This document shows, in pieces, positions 7,493 through 15,891 of a stretch of 59,149 nt of DNA. Below the pieces are notes generated by a model. It searched no databases, was not told where the DNA came from, and saw only the letters and a program-made list of their open reading frames with translations. Both the position numbers and the translations under genes were made by a program. Source of the DNA: Pseudomonadota bacterium. Lineage in GTDB: Bacteria > Desulfobacterota > Binatia > Binatales > Binataceae. Position 1 is the stretch's first letter. Every line of letters starts with the position of its first letter. The stretch covers positions 1-59,149 of the forward strand of contig JAJPJA010000035.1 in the NCBI GenBank assembly GCA_021324455.1, written 5' to 3'.

Positions 7493-8920
7493 ATGAAACA
7501 GGTCGTTGTCATAGGCGGGGGAATTGCCGGACTGGCTGCGGCGTATCGCCTGACTGAACTGGCGCGCGAACACAACCAACCAATCGGCGTCACGCTGCTG
7601 GAGCGGTCGCGCCGTCTGGGCGGACCGATCCAGACGGTCCACGAGGACGGATTCGTTATCGAGTGCGGCGCCGATTCCTTTATCTCCGAAAAGCCCTGGG
7701 CGGTCGAACTGGCGCGGCGCCTCGGGATCGATTCCGAACTGATTCCCACCGGCGAGTCGCGCCGCACCATGGTGGTATGCCGCGGCCGTCTGACCGAAGT
7801 GCCGCAGGGCTTCAACCTGATGGCGCCGGTCAACCTGATGCCCGTTCTGAGAAGTCCGATCCTGAGCCTGCGCGGCAAGCTGCGGCTGGCGATCGAGCCG
7901 ATGCTGCCGCGGCGCGTCGCCGCCGAGGACGAGAGTATCGCCGCGTTTGTCACCCGGCGGATGGGCCGCGAGGTGCTGGAACGGCTGGCGCAGCCGCTGG
8001 CCGCCGGTATCTATACCGGCGACCCGGCGGTGTTGAGTATCGAGGCCACGCTGCCGCGCTTCGCCGAACTGGAAAGCCATTATGGCAGCGTCATCCGCGG
8101 GCTTAAGGCGGTGCAGAAGAAAACCGCGGCGCGCAGCGCCAGCGGCGCCCGATGGAGCCTGTTCCTGAGCTTCAGGCACGGGATGCGGACGCTGGTTGAC
8201 GCGCTGGCGCATGCGCTGGGGAACTCGATTCGGCTGGAGACCGGCGCGCAATCGCTGATCGCGCCGGCGGCGGACGCGAAGTGGCGCGTGCGCACCGGCG
8301 CCGGCGCAATCGAGGCCGACGCGATCGTCTGCGCGGCCCGCGCGCCTGACGCCGCCGCGCTGGTCGAATCGTTCGAGGCGGATCTTGCCCGCAGCCTGCG
8401 GCGGATCGGCTACTCCTCCGCCGCCACCGTGAATCTTGCCTACAAAATGTCGGATTTCCCGCGGATGCCGCAGTGCTTCGGCTTCGTGGTTCCGGCCGCC
8501 GAGGGCCGCGAGATCATCGCCGGGTCCTTTTCCAGCCTGAAATTCCCCGGGCGCGCTCCCGACGGATTTATCCTGATGCGGGTGTTTATGGGCGGCGTGC
8601 TGCAGCGGCGGATGATGGAGCGCGGCGACGAGCAGCTGATCGCGGCCGCGCGCCACGAAATCGCCGCTCTGCTCGGCGTCAACGCCGCTCCCATCCTGAC
8701 CCGGGTCGCGCGCTGGAGCGATTCGATGCCGCAATATGCCGTCGGCCATCTCAATCTGGTGTCCGAAATCGAGCAGCGCGCCGCGAAGCTTTCCGGCTTT
8801 GCGCTGGCGGGCGCGGCCTATCGCGGCGTCGGCCTCCCCGACTGCATCCGCAGCGGCGAGCAGGCGGCCGACGCGGTCTGGTCCTATCTGCATTCCACCC
8901 TGCGCCAGAGCGCCGCTTAA
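7493..8920 (+). CDS. hemY: Protoporphyrinogen/coproporphyrinogen oxidase (HemY/CgoX type)
   Basis: This FAD-dependent oxidase makes the porphyrin substrate of ferrochelatase, either protoporphyrin or, in the CPD route, coproporphyrin III. The 475-aa protein opens with a dinucleotide-binding VVVIGGGIAGLAAAYRL, followed by LERSRRLGGPIQTV and FVIECGADSFISEKP, which are PPO hallmarks. It ends with the FAD-contact segment YRGVGLPDCIRSGEQAA. The ATG at 7493 is used because the GxGxxG motif starts just after it; the frame is open upstream inside hemH. It lies 34 bp behind hemH and 11 bp ahead of dinB, so one transcript is likely. Confidence 0.93.
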   Translation: MKQVVVIGGGIAGLAAAYRLTELAREHNQPIGVTLLERSRRLGGPIQTVHEDGFVIECGADSFISEKPWAVELARRLGIDSELIPTGESRRTMVVCRGRLTEVPQGFNLMAPVNLMPVLRSPILSLRGKLRLAIEPMLPRRVAAEDESIAAFVTRRMGREVLERLAQPLAAGIYTGDPAVLSIEATLPRFAELESHYGSVIRGLKAVQKKTAARSASGARWSLFLSFRHGMRTLVDALAHALGNSIRLETGAQSLIAPAADAKWRVRTGAGAIEADAIVCAARAPDAAALVESFEADLARSLRRIGYSSAATVNLAYKMSDFPRMPQCFGFVVPAAEGREIIAGSFSSLKFPGRAPDGFILMRVFMGGVLQRRMMERGDEQLIAAARHEIAALLGVNAAPILTRVARWSDSMPQYAVGHLNLVSEIEQRAAKLSGFALAGAAYRGVGLPDCIRSGEQAADAVWSYLHSTLRQSAA

Positions 8921-8931
8921 GGGCGATCGCG

Positions 8932-10185
8932 ATGGGCGCCGGCGGTTGGTCCAGCAGCGGCGCCGCTTCCGATTGGCCCGCGATCATCGCTCACGCCGAC
9001 ATGGACGCGTTCTATGCGTCGGTGGAACAGCTGGACAATCCCGAATTGAGAGACAAGGCGGTGATTGTCGGCGGCAGCAGCCGCAGAGGCGTGGTAACTT
9101 CCGCGTCCTATCAGGCGCGCGCTTACGGGGTGCGTGCCGCGATGCCCACGGCGCAGGCGCATAAGCTATGCCCCCACGCGGTCTTCGTGCACGGCCGGAT
9201 GCATCGCTACAGCGAAATCTCGCGCCGCATCCGCGCCGTGTTCGAATCCTTTACGCCGATTGTCGAGCCGCTCTCGCTGGACGAAGCGTTTCTGGATCTG
9301 ACCGGCACCCAGCGCCTGTTCGGTTCGCCGCTGGAGACCGGACGCGCGCTCAAACGCGAAGTCTATCGCGAAACCGGGCTGGTGGTTTCGGTGGGAATCG
9401 CGCCGGTCAAGATGGCGGCCAAGATTCTCAGCGACATGTCCAAACCCGACGGCCTGCTCGTACTGGGTCCCGGGATGGTTCGGCAGTTCCTCCAACCGCT
9501 GCCGGTGGAGCGGCTGTGGGGCGTTGGACGGGTGACGCTGGCGCGCCTCAATGAGGCCGGTATCCGTACAATCGGCGACCTTGCCCGCGCCGATCCCGCC
9601 CTGCTCGCCGGCCGCTTCGGATCGCTCGGTGCTCATCTGGCGCAGCTTGCCCAGGGCCGCGATGCGCGATCCGTCGTGGCTGACTGGCAGCGCAAATCCT
9701 ACGGCGAGGAAAACACTTTCGAGCACGACCTAACGCCGGACGCGCAGACGCTGCGCAACGCGCTCATCGCGCACGGCGAGGCATTGGCGCGGCGGTTGCG
9801 CGCGGACCAGGTGCGGGCGCGGACCATTACGCTCAAGTTGAAACTGGCCCGCCCGCTGGGCGGCGGACGCTACCCGCTGATCACGCGCAGCTGGTCGCTC
9901 AAAGGCGCCACCGATGACGGCGCGGAAATTACGCGCGCGGCGCTGCGGCTGCTGGCGCAGGCCGGTGGCGAGGAGAAAATCCGCCTGGCGGGCGTGCAGG
10001 TGCATAATCTGGAGCGCGCGCAGAGCGCCCAGATGGGCCTGTTCGGCGCCGACCGCGCCGCGGCCAACAAGCATGCGCGGCTCAACCAGGCTCTGGATCA
10101 GGTCACCAGACGCTTTGGCGAAAAGTCGATCACCCGCGGCCTTGCCCGCGCCGAAAAAGCCGGACCCTCGCAGCGATCGAAATAG
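8932..10185 (+). CDS. dinB: DNA polymerase IV (Y-family, DinB)
   Basis: This is a translesion DNA polymerase of 417 aa. Catalytic motifs are visible: the first metal-binding Asp in AHADMDAFYASVEQ, the YQARAYGVRAAMP fingers segment, and the acidic pair in PLSLDEAFLDLTG. These are followed by the helix-hairpin-helix GVGRVTLARLNEAGI and a little-finger domain. Near the C-terminus QMGLFG is a likely beta-clamp binding peptide. The start at 8932 leaves a short 20-residue extension before the first catalytic strand. It sits 11 bp after hemY with no clear promoter. I see no LexA-like box upstream, so SOS control is not evident. Confidence 0.94.
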   Translation: MGAGGWSSSGAASDWPAIIAHADMDAFYASVEQLDNPELRDKAVIVGGSSRRGVVTSASYQARAYGVRAAMPTAQAHKLCPHAVFVHGRMHRYSEISRRIRAVFESFTPIVEPLSLDEAFLDLTGTQRLFGSPLETGRALKREVYRETGLVVSVGIAPVKMAAKILSDMSKPDGLLVLGPGMVRQFLQPLPVERLWGVGRVTLARLNEAGIRTIGDLARADPALLAGRFGSLGAHLAQLAQGRDARSVVADWQRKSYGEENTFEHDLTPDAQTLRNALIAHGEALARRLRADQVRARTITLKLKLARPLGGGRYPLITRSWSLKGATDDGAEITRAALRLLAQAGGEEKIRLAGVQVHNLERAQSAQMGLFGADRAAANKHARLNQALDQVTRRFGEKSITRGLARAEKAGPSQRSK

Positions 10186-10212
10186 CGAAGGGCGTTCGCC
10201 CCAAGGGGACAG

Positions 10213-10238
10213 GCGCCGCGATAATCCGGTCGCGGCGC
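10213..10238. terminator. Strong GC hairpin between convergent genes
   Basis: A perfect 9-bp inverted repeat (GCGCCGCGA / TCGCGGCGC) encloses an 8-nt loop. It lies in the 56-bp gap between the ends of dinB (+) and the SMP-30 gene (-). No T-run follows on either strand, so it is at most a bidirectional or factor-assisted terminator. Confidence 0.5.
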
Positions 10239-10241
10239 GGG

Positions 10242-11078
10242 CTAAAAGCGCGCTTTCGGCACTGGCAGGCCCGGGATGTCGCTGCGGGTTTTGAAAATCG
10301 CGCCGTTATTCCTGCCGCCGGGATCTCCGGTCACCACGTACAAGTCGCATAGATCGGGACCGGCGAATACCAGGCTCAGCACCAGCCTGCCCGGAACCGC
10401 GATGCGTTTATCGATGGTGCCGTCGGGACGGAATCGCACGACTTCATCGCTCATCGGCGCCGCCACCAGCACGTTGCCCGCCGCGTCAACCGCCAGCCCG
10501 TCAGGCACGCCCCTGGGCATCTTCGCGAACATGCGCCGGTCCTTGAGGCTGCGGTCCGGCATCACATCGTAGACCCACACTCCGGTCATCGAATCGGCGT
10601 GATACAGCAGCTTGCCGTCAGGACTGAAGCCCAGGCCGTTGTTGATTTCGATCGGCTCCCACAGCAGCGTGGCCTTGTTTGGCGGGTCGATCCGGTACAG
10701 CGCGCCCGGCACGCATTCGGCGCCCGGACCGGGATCCCACAGCAGCGAGCCGGCCAGCACGCTGCCCTGCGCGTCGACCGTCATATCGTTGAAGCGGCTG
10801 ATCGGCTTGCCGTCGAACTCTGTAAGCAGGTCGCGGGTTGTGCCGGTGCGCTCATCCCACAAGGCGACGCTGGGGCCGGTCATGATCAGGCCGCCGCCCT
10901 CGTTGAAGGCCATCCCGCCGACATGATTGCGCCCTGAGAGCAGCGTTTGGATTTTGCCGTCGGGGTTGAGCCGGAAGACGCCGCCGAATTTGGCGTCGCT
11001 GAAGTAAATCCGGTTTTGTTCGTCCACGCGCGGTCCTTCGGTCATGCCGAAGCCCGACGCCAGTTTTTCGAATTCCAT
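10242..11078 (-). CDS. SMP-30/gluconolactonase family protein
   Basis: This is a six-bladed beta-propeller lactonase-like protein of 278 aa. Family members hydrolyse sugar lactones or other esters with one divalent metal. Expected ligand positions are visible: Glu in GMTEGPRVDE, Asn in INNGLGFSPDGK and Asp in PDGLAVDAAGN. The ATG has AGGAG a few bases upstream on the minus strand. A second family member lies at 26801-27643. The gene is transcribed alone, facing dinB. The true substrate is unknown. Confidence 0.85.
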   Translation of the reverse strand: MEFEKLASGFGMTEGPRVDEQNRIYFSDAKFGGVFRLNPDGKIQTLLSGRNHVGGMAFNEGGGLIMTGPSVALWDERTGTTRDLLTEFDGKPISRFNDMTVDAQGSVLAGSLLWDPGPGAECVPGALYRIDPPNKATLLWEPIEINNGLGFSPDGKLLYHADSMTGVWVYDVMPDRSLKDRRMFAKMPRGVPDGLAVDAAGNVLVAAPMSDEVVRFRPDGTIDKRIAVPGRLVLSLVFAGPDLCDLYVVTGDPGGRNNGAIFKTRSDIPGLPVPKARF

Positions 11079-11366
11079 CAGCTACTCCTGCCATCAGACG
11101 TGTGCGTCATAAGACCCCTGGCCGACTGCGCGCGTCCACCAGTTGTGGAAATCGGATGTTTACCTGTGCCGCCGGTTTTTCTCCATCTCCGACCATCTTC
11201 CGGGGGCGGGATGAGGGTGACCGATACGCTTGATATTTACATTGCCCACCTCGGCTTGCGCCCCCGTTGTCGGTGAGTGGAACCCTCACCGCTTACGCTC
11301 TCGCTAATCAAGCAGAGGGGACTGCAGCCGGGTGCACCCAGGAGCGGGCTGGCGAGAGGCGGCCGG
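11079..11366. other. Gap without genes, with one hairpin
   Basis: No convincing coding frame or RNA is seen in these 288 bp between two minus-strand transcription units. A 7-bp perfect inverted repeat (CGGTGAG / CTCACCG, 7-nt loop) lies at 11271-11291, beyond the end of the CoA-transferase pair. It may end that transcript, although it lacks a T-run. Confidence 0.4.
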
Positions 11367-12623
11367 TCAGATAACGCCCTCTTTTTCCAGCTCCGCGCGT
11401 TCCTGCGCCGGCATCCTGAGCAGCTCGCCGTAAACGTAATCGTTGTCCTCGCCATAGCATGGCGACGCGCGTCCGACCGGTCCGCCCTGATCCACGGTGG
11501 CCCTGACGAAATGGAACGGGACGTCCTTGATCGGCCAAGTGCCGGACTCGGAATTGCGCAGCGGAATCAGCCATTTGAGATGCTTGAGCTGGGGGTCGCG
11601 CTCGACGCGATCCTCGCTGGTCTGGCATACGCCGGCCGCGACGCCCGCCTTCTGCAGCCGGTCCTGCAAGGCGAACGGCTCCTGGTCGCGCGTCCATTCG
11701 CTGAGGCGCGCGTCAAGCTCGTCCTGATTGATGATGCGCGCGGCGAGGGTGGCGAATCTGGCATCGCGCGCCCACGCCGGATTGCCCATCTCACCGAGCA
11801 GCGCGCGCCATTCCTGATCGGTGAAAACCGCGATCGCGATCCATCGATCGGCCCCCGCGCATCGATACGCCCCATGCGGCGCGGCGGGTTTGTACGGCGA
11901 ACGATTGCCGGTGCGCTCCCAATGCCGTCCGTTGACCAGGTAGTCCACAATCGCGGTGCCGGTCATGAAAATGCCCGGTTCGATCTGCGAGCCGTCGATG
12001 TACTGCCCCTTGCCGGTGCGTTTTTTGTAGTACAGCGCCAGCAGCATCGCGATCGCCGTGTAGTAGGCGCCGCTCCAGTCCATGTACGAGTAGCCCCATC
12101 CAGCCGGCGGATACGGTTCGGGCAGCCCCGACTGGTCCGTCAGCCCGCTGATACCCTGGGCGATCGGACCGTAGGATGCGTACTTCCAGTAGGGACCCTT
12201 GTGGCCCCATCCGGATTGCTGCACGTAGATGATGTCGGGCTTGATCGAGCGCAGCACGTCGTAGCCCAGCCCCCACTTGGTCATCGCGTCGGCGCGGAAG
12301 GATTCCACTATCACGTCGCTGACCTTCAAAAGGCGCTTGAACACCTCGCGCCCCTTGGGATGCGCCATGTTGAGGCTGAAGCTGCGTTTGCCCGGATTGT
12401 TGTCGTTGAACAGGCCGCCGCGATTGACGCTTTTCATCTCGCGGCGCGATTCCGTAGCTCCTTCGATCGGCACCACGGGCGGGCTGTAGCGGAGAAAATC
12501 CAGCCGGTCGCGCCATTCCAGGCGAATCACTTCGGCGCCGAGCGCGGCCAGCAGACGGGGGCCGCCGGCGCCCGCCAGCAGCCAGGTGAGGTCCAGAATT
12601 CGCACTCCCTGAAGTGGTCTCAC
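11367..12623 (-). CDS. CaiB/BaiF-type (family III) CoA-transferase, subunit-like
   Basis: This 418-aa family III CoA-transferase would move CoA between carboxylic acids. The N-terminus GVRILDLTWLLAGAGGPRLL with ALGAEVIRLEW is typical, as is NPGKRSFSLNMAHPKG. Where most members carry the catalytic Asp that forms the acyl anhydride, this one reads YASYGPIAQGISGLT, so glycine appears to replace it (aligned by eye). The neighbouring paralogue, 21 bp upstream in the same direction, keeps an Asp. The pair may therefore form a heteromer in which this subunit is non-catalytic, as proposed for BbsE/BbsF-like enzymes; that is inference. Confidence 0.88.
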   Translation of the reverse strand: MRPLQGVRILDLTWLLAGAGGPRLLAALGAEVIRLEWRDRLDFLRYSPPVVPIEGATESRREMKSVNRGGLFNDNNPGKRSFSLNMAHPKGREVFKRLLKVSDVIVESFRADAMTKWGLGYDVLRSIKPDIIYVQQSGWGHKGPYWKYASYGPIAQGISGLTDQSGLPEPYPPAGWGYSYMDWSGAYYTAIAMLLALYYKKRTGKGQYIDGSQIEPGIFMTGTAIVDYLVNGRHWERTGNRSPYKPAAPHGAYRCAGADRWIAIAVFTDQEWRALLGEMGNPAWARDARFATLAARIINQDELDARLSEWTRDQEPFALQDRLQKAGVAAGVCQTSEDRVERDPQLKHLKWLIPLRNSESGTWPIKDVPFHFVRATVDQGGPVGRASPCYGEDNDYVYGELLRMPAQERAELEKEGVI

Positions 12624-12644
12624 AGCTTAGCTCCTCCGCTGGGA

Positions 12645-13895
12645 TCAGATGATGCGGGCGTCTTTGAGGCGGCGCAGTTCCTCCCGCGTCAGCCCCAGTT
12701 CGCCGCAGAACACGGCTTCATTATGCTCGCCGACCAGCGGCGCACGCGGACCCATCCGCCATGGGCATTCCTCGGCCCGGGTCGGAGCGATGCCGTAGCG
12801 CAGCGTCTCGCCGAGCTCCGGATGATGCACGTCGCCGAAGGTGCCGCGTACCTTCCATTGCTCCTCGTCGAGATTTTCCTCCGGATGGCGCACGGGAACC
12901 CAGGGGATACCGCGGTCCTGCGCCTTGCGCCACAGCTCTTCGGCGGGAAACGCGGCCACGGCTTCGGCTTGAATTCTGGCAAAGTGATGCACGAACTCGA
13001 AGCCGATCAGGTTGGCCGGATCTTTGTACTTCTCGTCTTCGAGATCGCCGGCATGTCCCAGTTCCTTGAGGAACGCAATCATGGTTTCACGTCCACCCGG
13101 AAACGGATTGGCGACCACGTTGCAGTAGCGCCCGTCTTTCGCCTTATGCTGCGAGGGCGGGCCGATCTGCGGAAAGCCATGGCGTCCGGTCTGACGCAGG
13201 CAGGGCGTGTGCGAGTAGATCCAGTAGGGGATGTCCACTTCGGTGCATACGCTGACCGCTTGATGCACCGGGACGTCGATCATATCGCCTTCGCCGGTTT
13301 CGGCGCGGGCAATCAGCGCGCCGAGGGCCGCGATAAAGGCCTGGTTGCCGGTGATGTGCGACGCATGCCACATCTGCGGCGCGATCGGCGGCGTGTCGTA
13401 GGTGCCGTCGGGTTGGGGGTCGTATCCGCACAACATCATCTCGCCGCCCAGCGCCAGATGCACCAGGTCCGACCCCTTGAGGTCGCGCCATGGTCCGCTG
13501 CGTCCGAATGGCGTTATGCGCACGTAGACCAGACCGGGATTGAGCTGCTGCAGCGCCGCCCAGTCAAGGCCGAGATTTTCCAGCGTGTCCAGCGGGGTGC
13601 TGTCGAGCAGGACCGCCGCGCCCACCAGCAGCTTGCGCAGGATGGCGGCGCCTTCGGTGCGCGCGATATCCAGCGTGACGCCGCGTTTGGCGAGATTGTA
13701 GTTCCAGAAATAAAGGCTGCGGTCGGGATCGGGCTGGTCCTTGTAAAAGGGGCCGAACGCGCGCGTCGGTCCGCCGCCGGGCGGTTCAATTTTGATCACG
13801 TCGGCGCCGGCGCCGGCGAACAGCTTGCCGCAGAACTCGCCCTTCTCATCGCCCAGTTCGATTACCTTGACGTCGAACAAAAACCCGTTTGCCAT
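12645..13895 (-). CDS. CaiB/BaiF-type (family III) CoA-transferase
   Basis: This 416-aa CoA-transferase has the usual N-terminal segment KVIELGDEKGEFCGKLFAGA with GADVIKIEPPGGGPTR. The substrate-loop segment LVYVRITPFGRSGPW is followed by KGSDLVHLALGG, whose Asp fits the catalytic position. It is first of a two-gene minus-strand operon with the CoA-transferase at 11367-12623. The acyl substrate is unknown. Fatty, bile-acid-like or aromatic acids are all possible given the thiolase-like genes nearby. Confidence 0.9.
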   Translation of the reverse strand: MANGFLFDVKVIELGDEKGEFCGKLFAGAGADVIKIEPPGGGPTRAFGPFYKDQPDPDRSLYFWNYNLAKRGVTLDIARTEGAAILRKLLVGAAVLLDSTPLDTLENLGLDWAALQQLNPGLVYVRITPFGRSGPWRDLKGSDLVHLALGGEMMLCGYDPQPDGTYDTPPIAPQMWHASHITGNQAFIAALGALIARAETGEGDMIDVPVHQAVSVCTEVDIPYWIYSHTPCLRQTGRHGFPQIGPPSQHKAKDGRYCNVVANPFPGGRETMIAFLKELGHAGDLEDEKYKDPANLIGFEFVHHFARIQAEAVAAFPAEELWRKAQDRGIPWVPVRHPEENLDEEQWKVRGTFGDVHHPELGETLRYGIAPTRAEECPWRMGPRAPLVGEHNEAVFCGELGLTREELRRLKDARII

Positions 13896-14048
13896 CGAAT
13901 TCTTCCCGCCAAACCCTCACAGGATTCGAGAACAGGTCCGCCATGCCTGGCGGCCGAACCACGCCCAGCTTTAACAAAACAGGCGTGAATTCTCCACCGG
14001 TCGATTCGAAGCGGAGGCCGCGCCGCAACGGCGTTATGTCCCCGAAAC

Positions 14049-14594
14049 TCAGTTTTTCACCACGCCCGGTTCGAGCTCCACTTTAAGCGGCTCCAAAATT
14101 CGCACCACCATGTTGTAGAACGCAACCACCAGCACCAGTTCCATCAGCTGCGCGTCGTTGAGCAGTTCGCGCACGGCGGCGAAGGTCTTATCGCTGACCT
14201 TGACGCTGCCGGTGGCCTCCAGCGCGTATCGGATTACGGCGCGCTCGCCGGCATTGAACAGCGGCGAGGTTTCGAACTCGCGCAGATGCACCAACTGATC
14301 GCGCGGAACTCCCGCCCGCTCCTGCGCCATGTTCCAATGATGGACGTACTCGTATTCGCATCCGCTGGCGATTCCCACCGCCTCCAGGGCCAGCTCGCGC
14401 AGTTTCGGGTCCAGCGCGGTTCCCGCCAGCAGCGCGGTGCCCAGCGCGCTGAATTTCGGCATCAGCGCCGGCGCGTTGGCCAGCACCTTCATTATATGAA
14501 TCGCTTTTCTGCCCGGCACCTTGAGCTGTTGTTCGAAAACCGCGCGATACTCGGCGGGAACATCCTCGGGATTCAAATAAGGCATTCGTGCCAT
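14049..14594 (-). CDS. Carboxymuconolactone decarboxylase family (AhpD-like) protein
   Basis: This small all-alpha protein (181 aa) belongs to the CMD/AhpD-like fold. The sequence ELALEAVGIASGCEYEYVHHWNMA is the family core. The peroxidase subgroup has a CxxC pair here, but this protein has a single cysteine followed by EYEYVHH, so disulfide redox chemistry of the AhpD type is unlikely. The ATG at 14594 has GGAGG about 7 bp upstream. It is divergent from the thiolase-like operon starting at 14714, with 119 bp between. Confidence 0.82.
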   Translation of the reverse strand: MARMPYLNPEDVPAEYRAVFEQQLKVPGRKAIHIMKVLANAPALMPKFSALGTALLAGTALDPKLRELALEAVGIASGCEYEYVHHWNMAQERAGVPRDQLVHLREFETSPLFNAGERAVIRYALEATGSVKVSDKTFAAVRELLNDAQLMELVLVVAFYNMVVRILEPLKVELEPGVVKN

Positions 14595-14713
14595 CGGCCG
14601 GCCTCCGTCAGGCTGGTTAGCGAAGGCTGACCTGTAGTCCGCGCGGCGGATTACCGCAAGAGCGTGCGGCCGCGCCCGCGCCTGTGGTATGAGTTCACCA
14701 ACGGAGTGGGCCA

Positions 14714-15880
14714 ATGGAACAAAACACGATCAAGGGCAAGGCGGCGATCGTCGGCGTGGGCGAGAGCAAATACTACAAGCGCGGCGGATCGCCGGTCAGC
14801 GAATTCGCGCTGGCCTGTCAGGCGATTATCGCCGCCGCCGAAGATGCCGGCATCAAGGTGACGGAAATCGACGGGCTGGCGTCATTCGCGATGGAGCAGA
14901 ACGAGCCCAGCCGCGTGGCCGGAGGGTTGGGGCTGGCCGAGCTCAATTTCTGCAACATGGCATGGACCGGCGGAGGCGGCGTCGCCGCGGCCGTGGCCAA
15001 TGCCGCCGCGGCGGTCGCGTGCGGATACGCCCGATACGTCGCCGTGTTTCGCGCATTGGCGCAGGGACGCAGCTTCCGCTTCGGCCAGGGCACCACGGGT
15101 CCCGGAATGGCCGGGCTGATGGGCTTTACGGTGCCCTACGGCCTCACGACGCCGGCGCAGAAAATCGCGATGCGCGTGCGGCGCTACATGCACGAGCACC
15201 GCGTCACGCAGGACGCGCTCGCGGCGGTGTCGCTGGCGTCTTACCATCATGCGCAGTTCAATCCGCGCGCGGTGATGTACGGGCGCCCGCTGACGCGCGA
15301 GGCCTACGACCAGTCGCGCTGGATCGTGGAGCCGTTCCATCTGTACGACTGCTGCATGGAAAATGACGGGGCGTCGGCGGTGATCGTGACGACGGCGGAG
15401 CGGGCGCGCGATCTGAAACAGAAGCCGGCCTACATCATGGCGGCGGCGCAAGGCTCGGATTATCGCGACGTGCACGACTCGGAAAACGTCCCGGACTTCT
15501 CCAGCGCCAACTACAAACATCTGGCGCGCCGCTTGTACGACATGGCCGGCATCGCGCCCAAAGACGTCGACGTGGTGCAGTCCTACGACCATTTCAGCGG
15601 CGGCGTCGTGATCACGCTGGCCGAGCATGGCTTTTGCCATCCCGACGAGCTGATGGAGTTCTGTACGCTGGAAAACCTCACCTGGCCCAACGGCAAGCTG
15701 CCGCTCAACACCGCCGGCGGCAATCTGGCCGAATGCTACGTAATCGGGATGCAACTGGTGAACGAAGCGGCGCGCCAAATCCGCGGCGATTCAACCTGCC
15801 AGGTCAAGGACGCGGAAATCTCGATGATGATTTCCGGCTCGGTGACCACCCCGGCCAGCAACCTGATCCTGCATCGCTAG
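14714..15880 (+). CDS. Thiolase-superfamily protein (SCP-x/Ltp2-like), probable aldolase
   Basis: This 388-aa protein has thiolase architecture: IKGKAAIVGVGES at the start and NTAGGNLAECYVIG near the end. The nucleophilic cysteine expected near residue 87 appears to be glycine in NMAWTGGGGVAAAV. The usual HDCF motif is SYDHFSGG, and the C-terminal GHP is missing. These changes match steroid side-chain aldolases of the Ltp2 type, which work with a DUF35 partner. That partner (15892-16344) begins 11 bp downstream. A CoA-transferase completes the operon. The fold is certain; aldolase rather than thiolase activity is an inference. Confidence 0.87.
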   Translation: MEQNTIKGKAAIVGVGESKYYKRGGSPVSEFALACQAIIAAAEDAGIKVTEIDGLASFAMEQNEPSRVAGGLGLAELNFCNMAWTGGGGVAAAVANAAAAVACGYARYVAVFRALAQGRSFRFGQGTTGPGMAGLMGFTVPYGLTTPAQKIAMRVRRYMHEHRVTQDALAAVSLASYHHAQFNPRAVMYGRPLTREAYDQSRWIVEPFHLYDCCMENDGASAVIVTTAERARDLKQKPAYIMAAAQGSDYRDVHDSENVPDFSSANYKHLARRLYDMAGIAPKDVDVVQSYDHFSGGVVITLAEHGFCHPDELMEFCTLENLTWPNGKLPLNTAGGNLAECYVIGMQLVNEAARQIRGDSTCQVKDAEISMMISGSVTTPASNLILHR

Positions 15881-15891
15881 GAGCGAGCATC

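Noticed and set aside
11277..13988. A 903-codon plus-strand frame opposite the CoA-transferase pair
   Set aside because: It mirrors two clear minus-strand CoA-transferases and has low-complexity, Arg/His/Gln-rich composition typical of antisense reading.
13896..14048. A small CCGCC/GGCGG inverted repeat upstream of the CoA-transferase pair
   Set aside because: A 5-bp GC stem is expected by chance here and has no T-run or conserved core.
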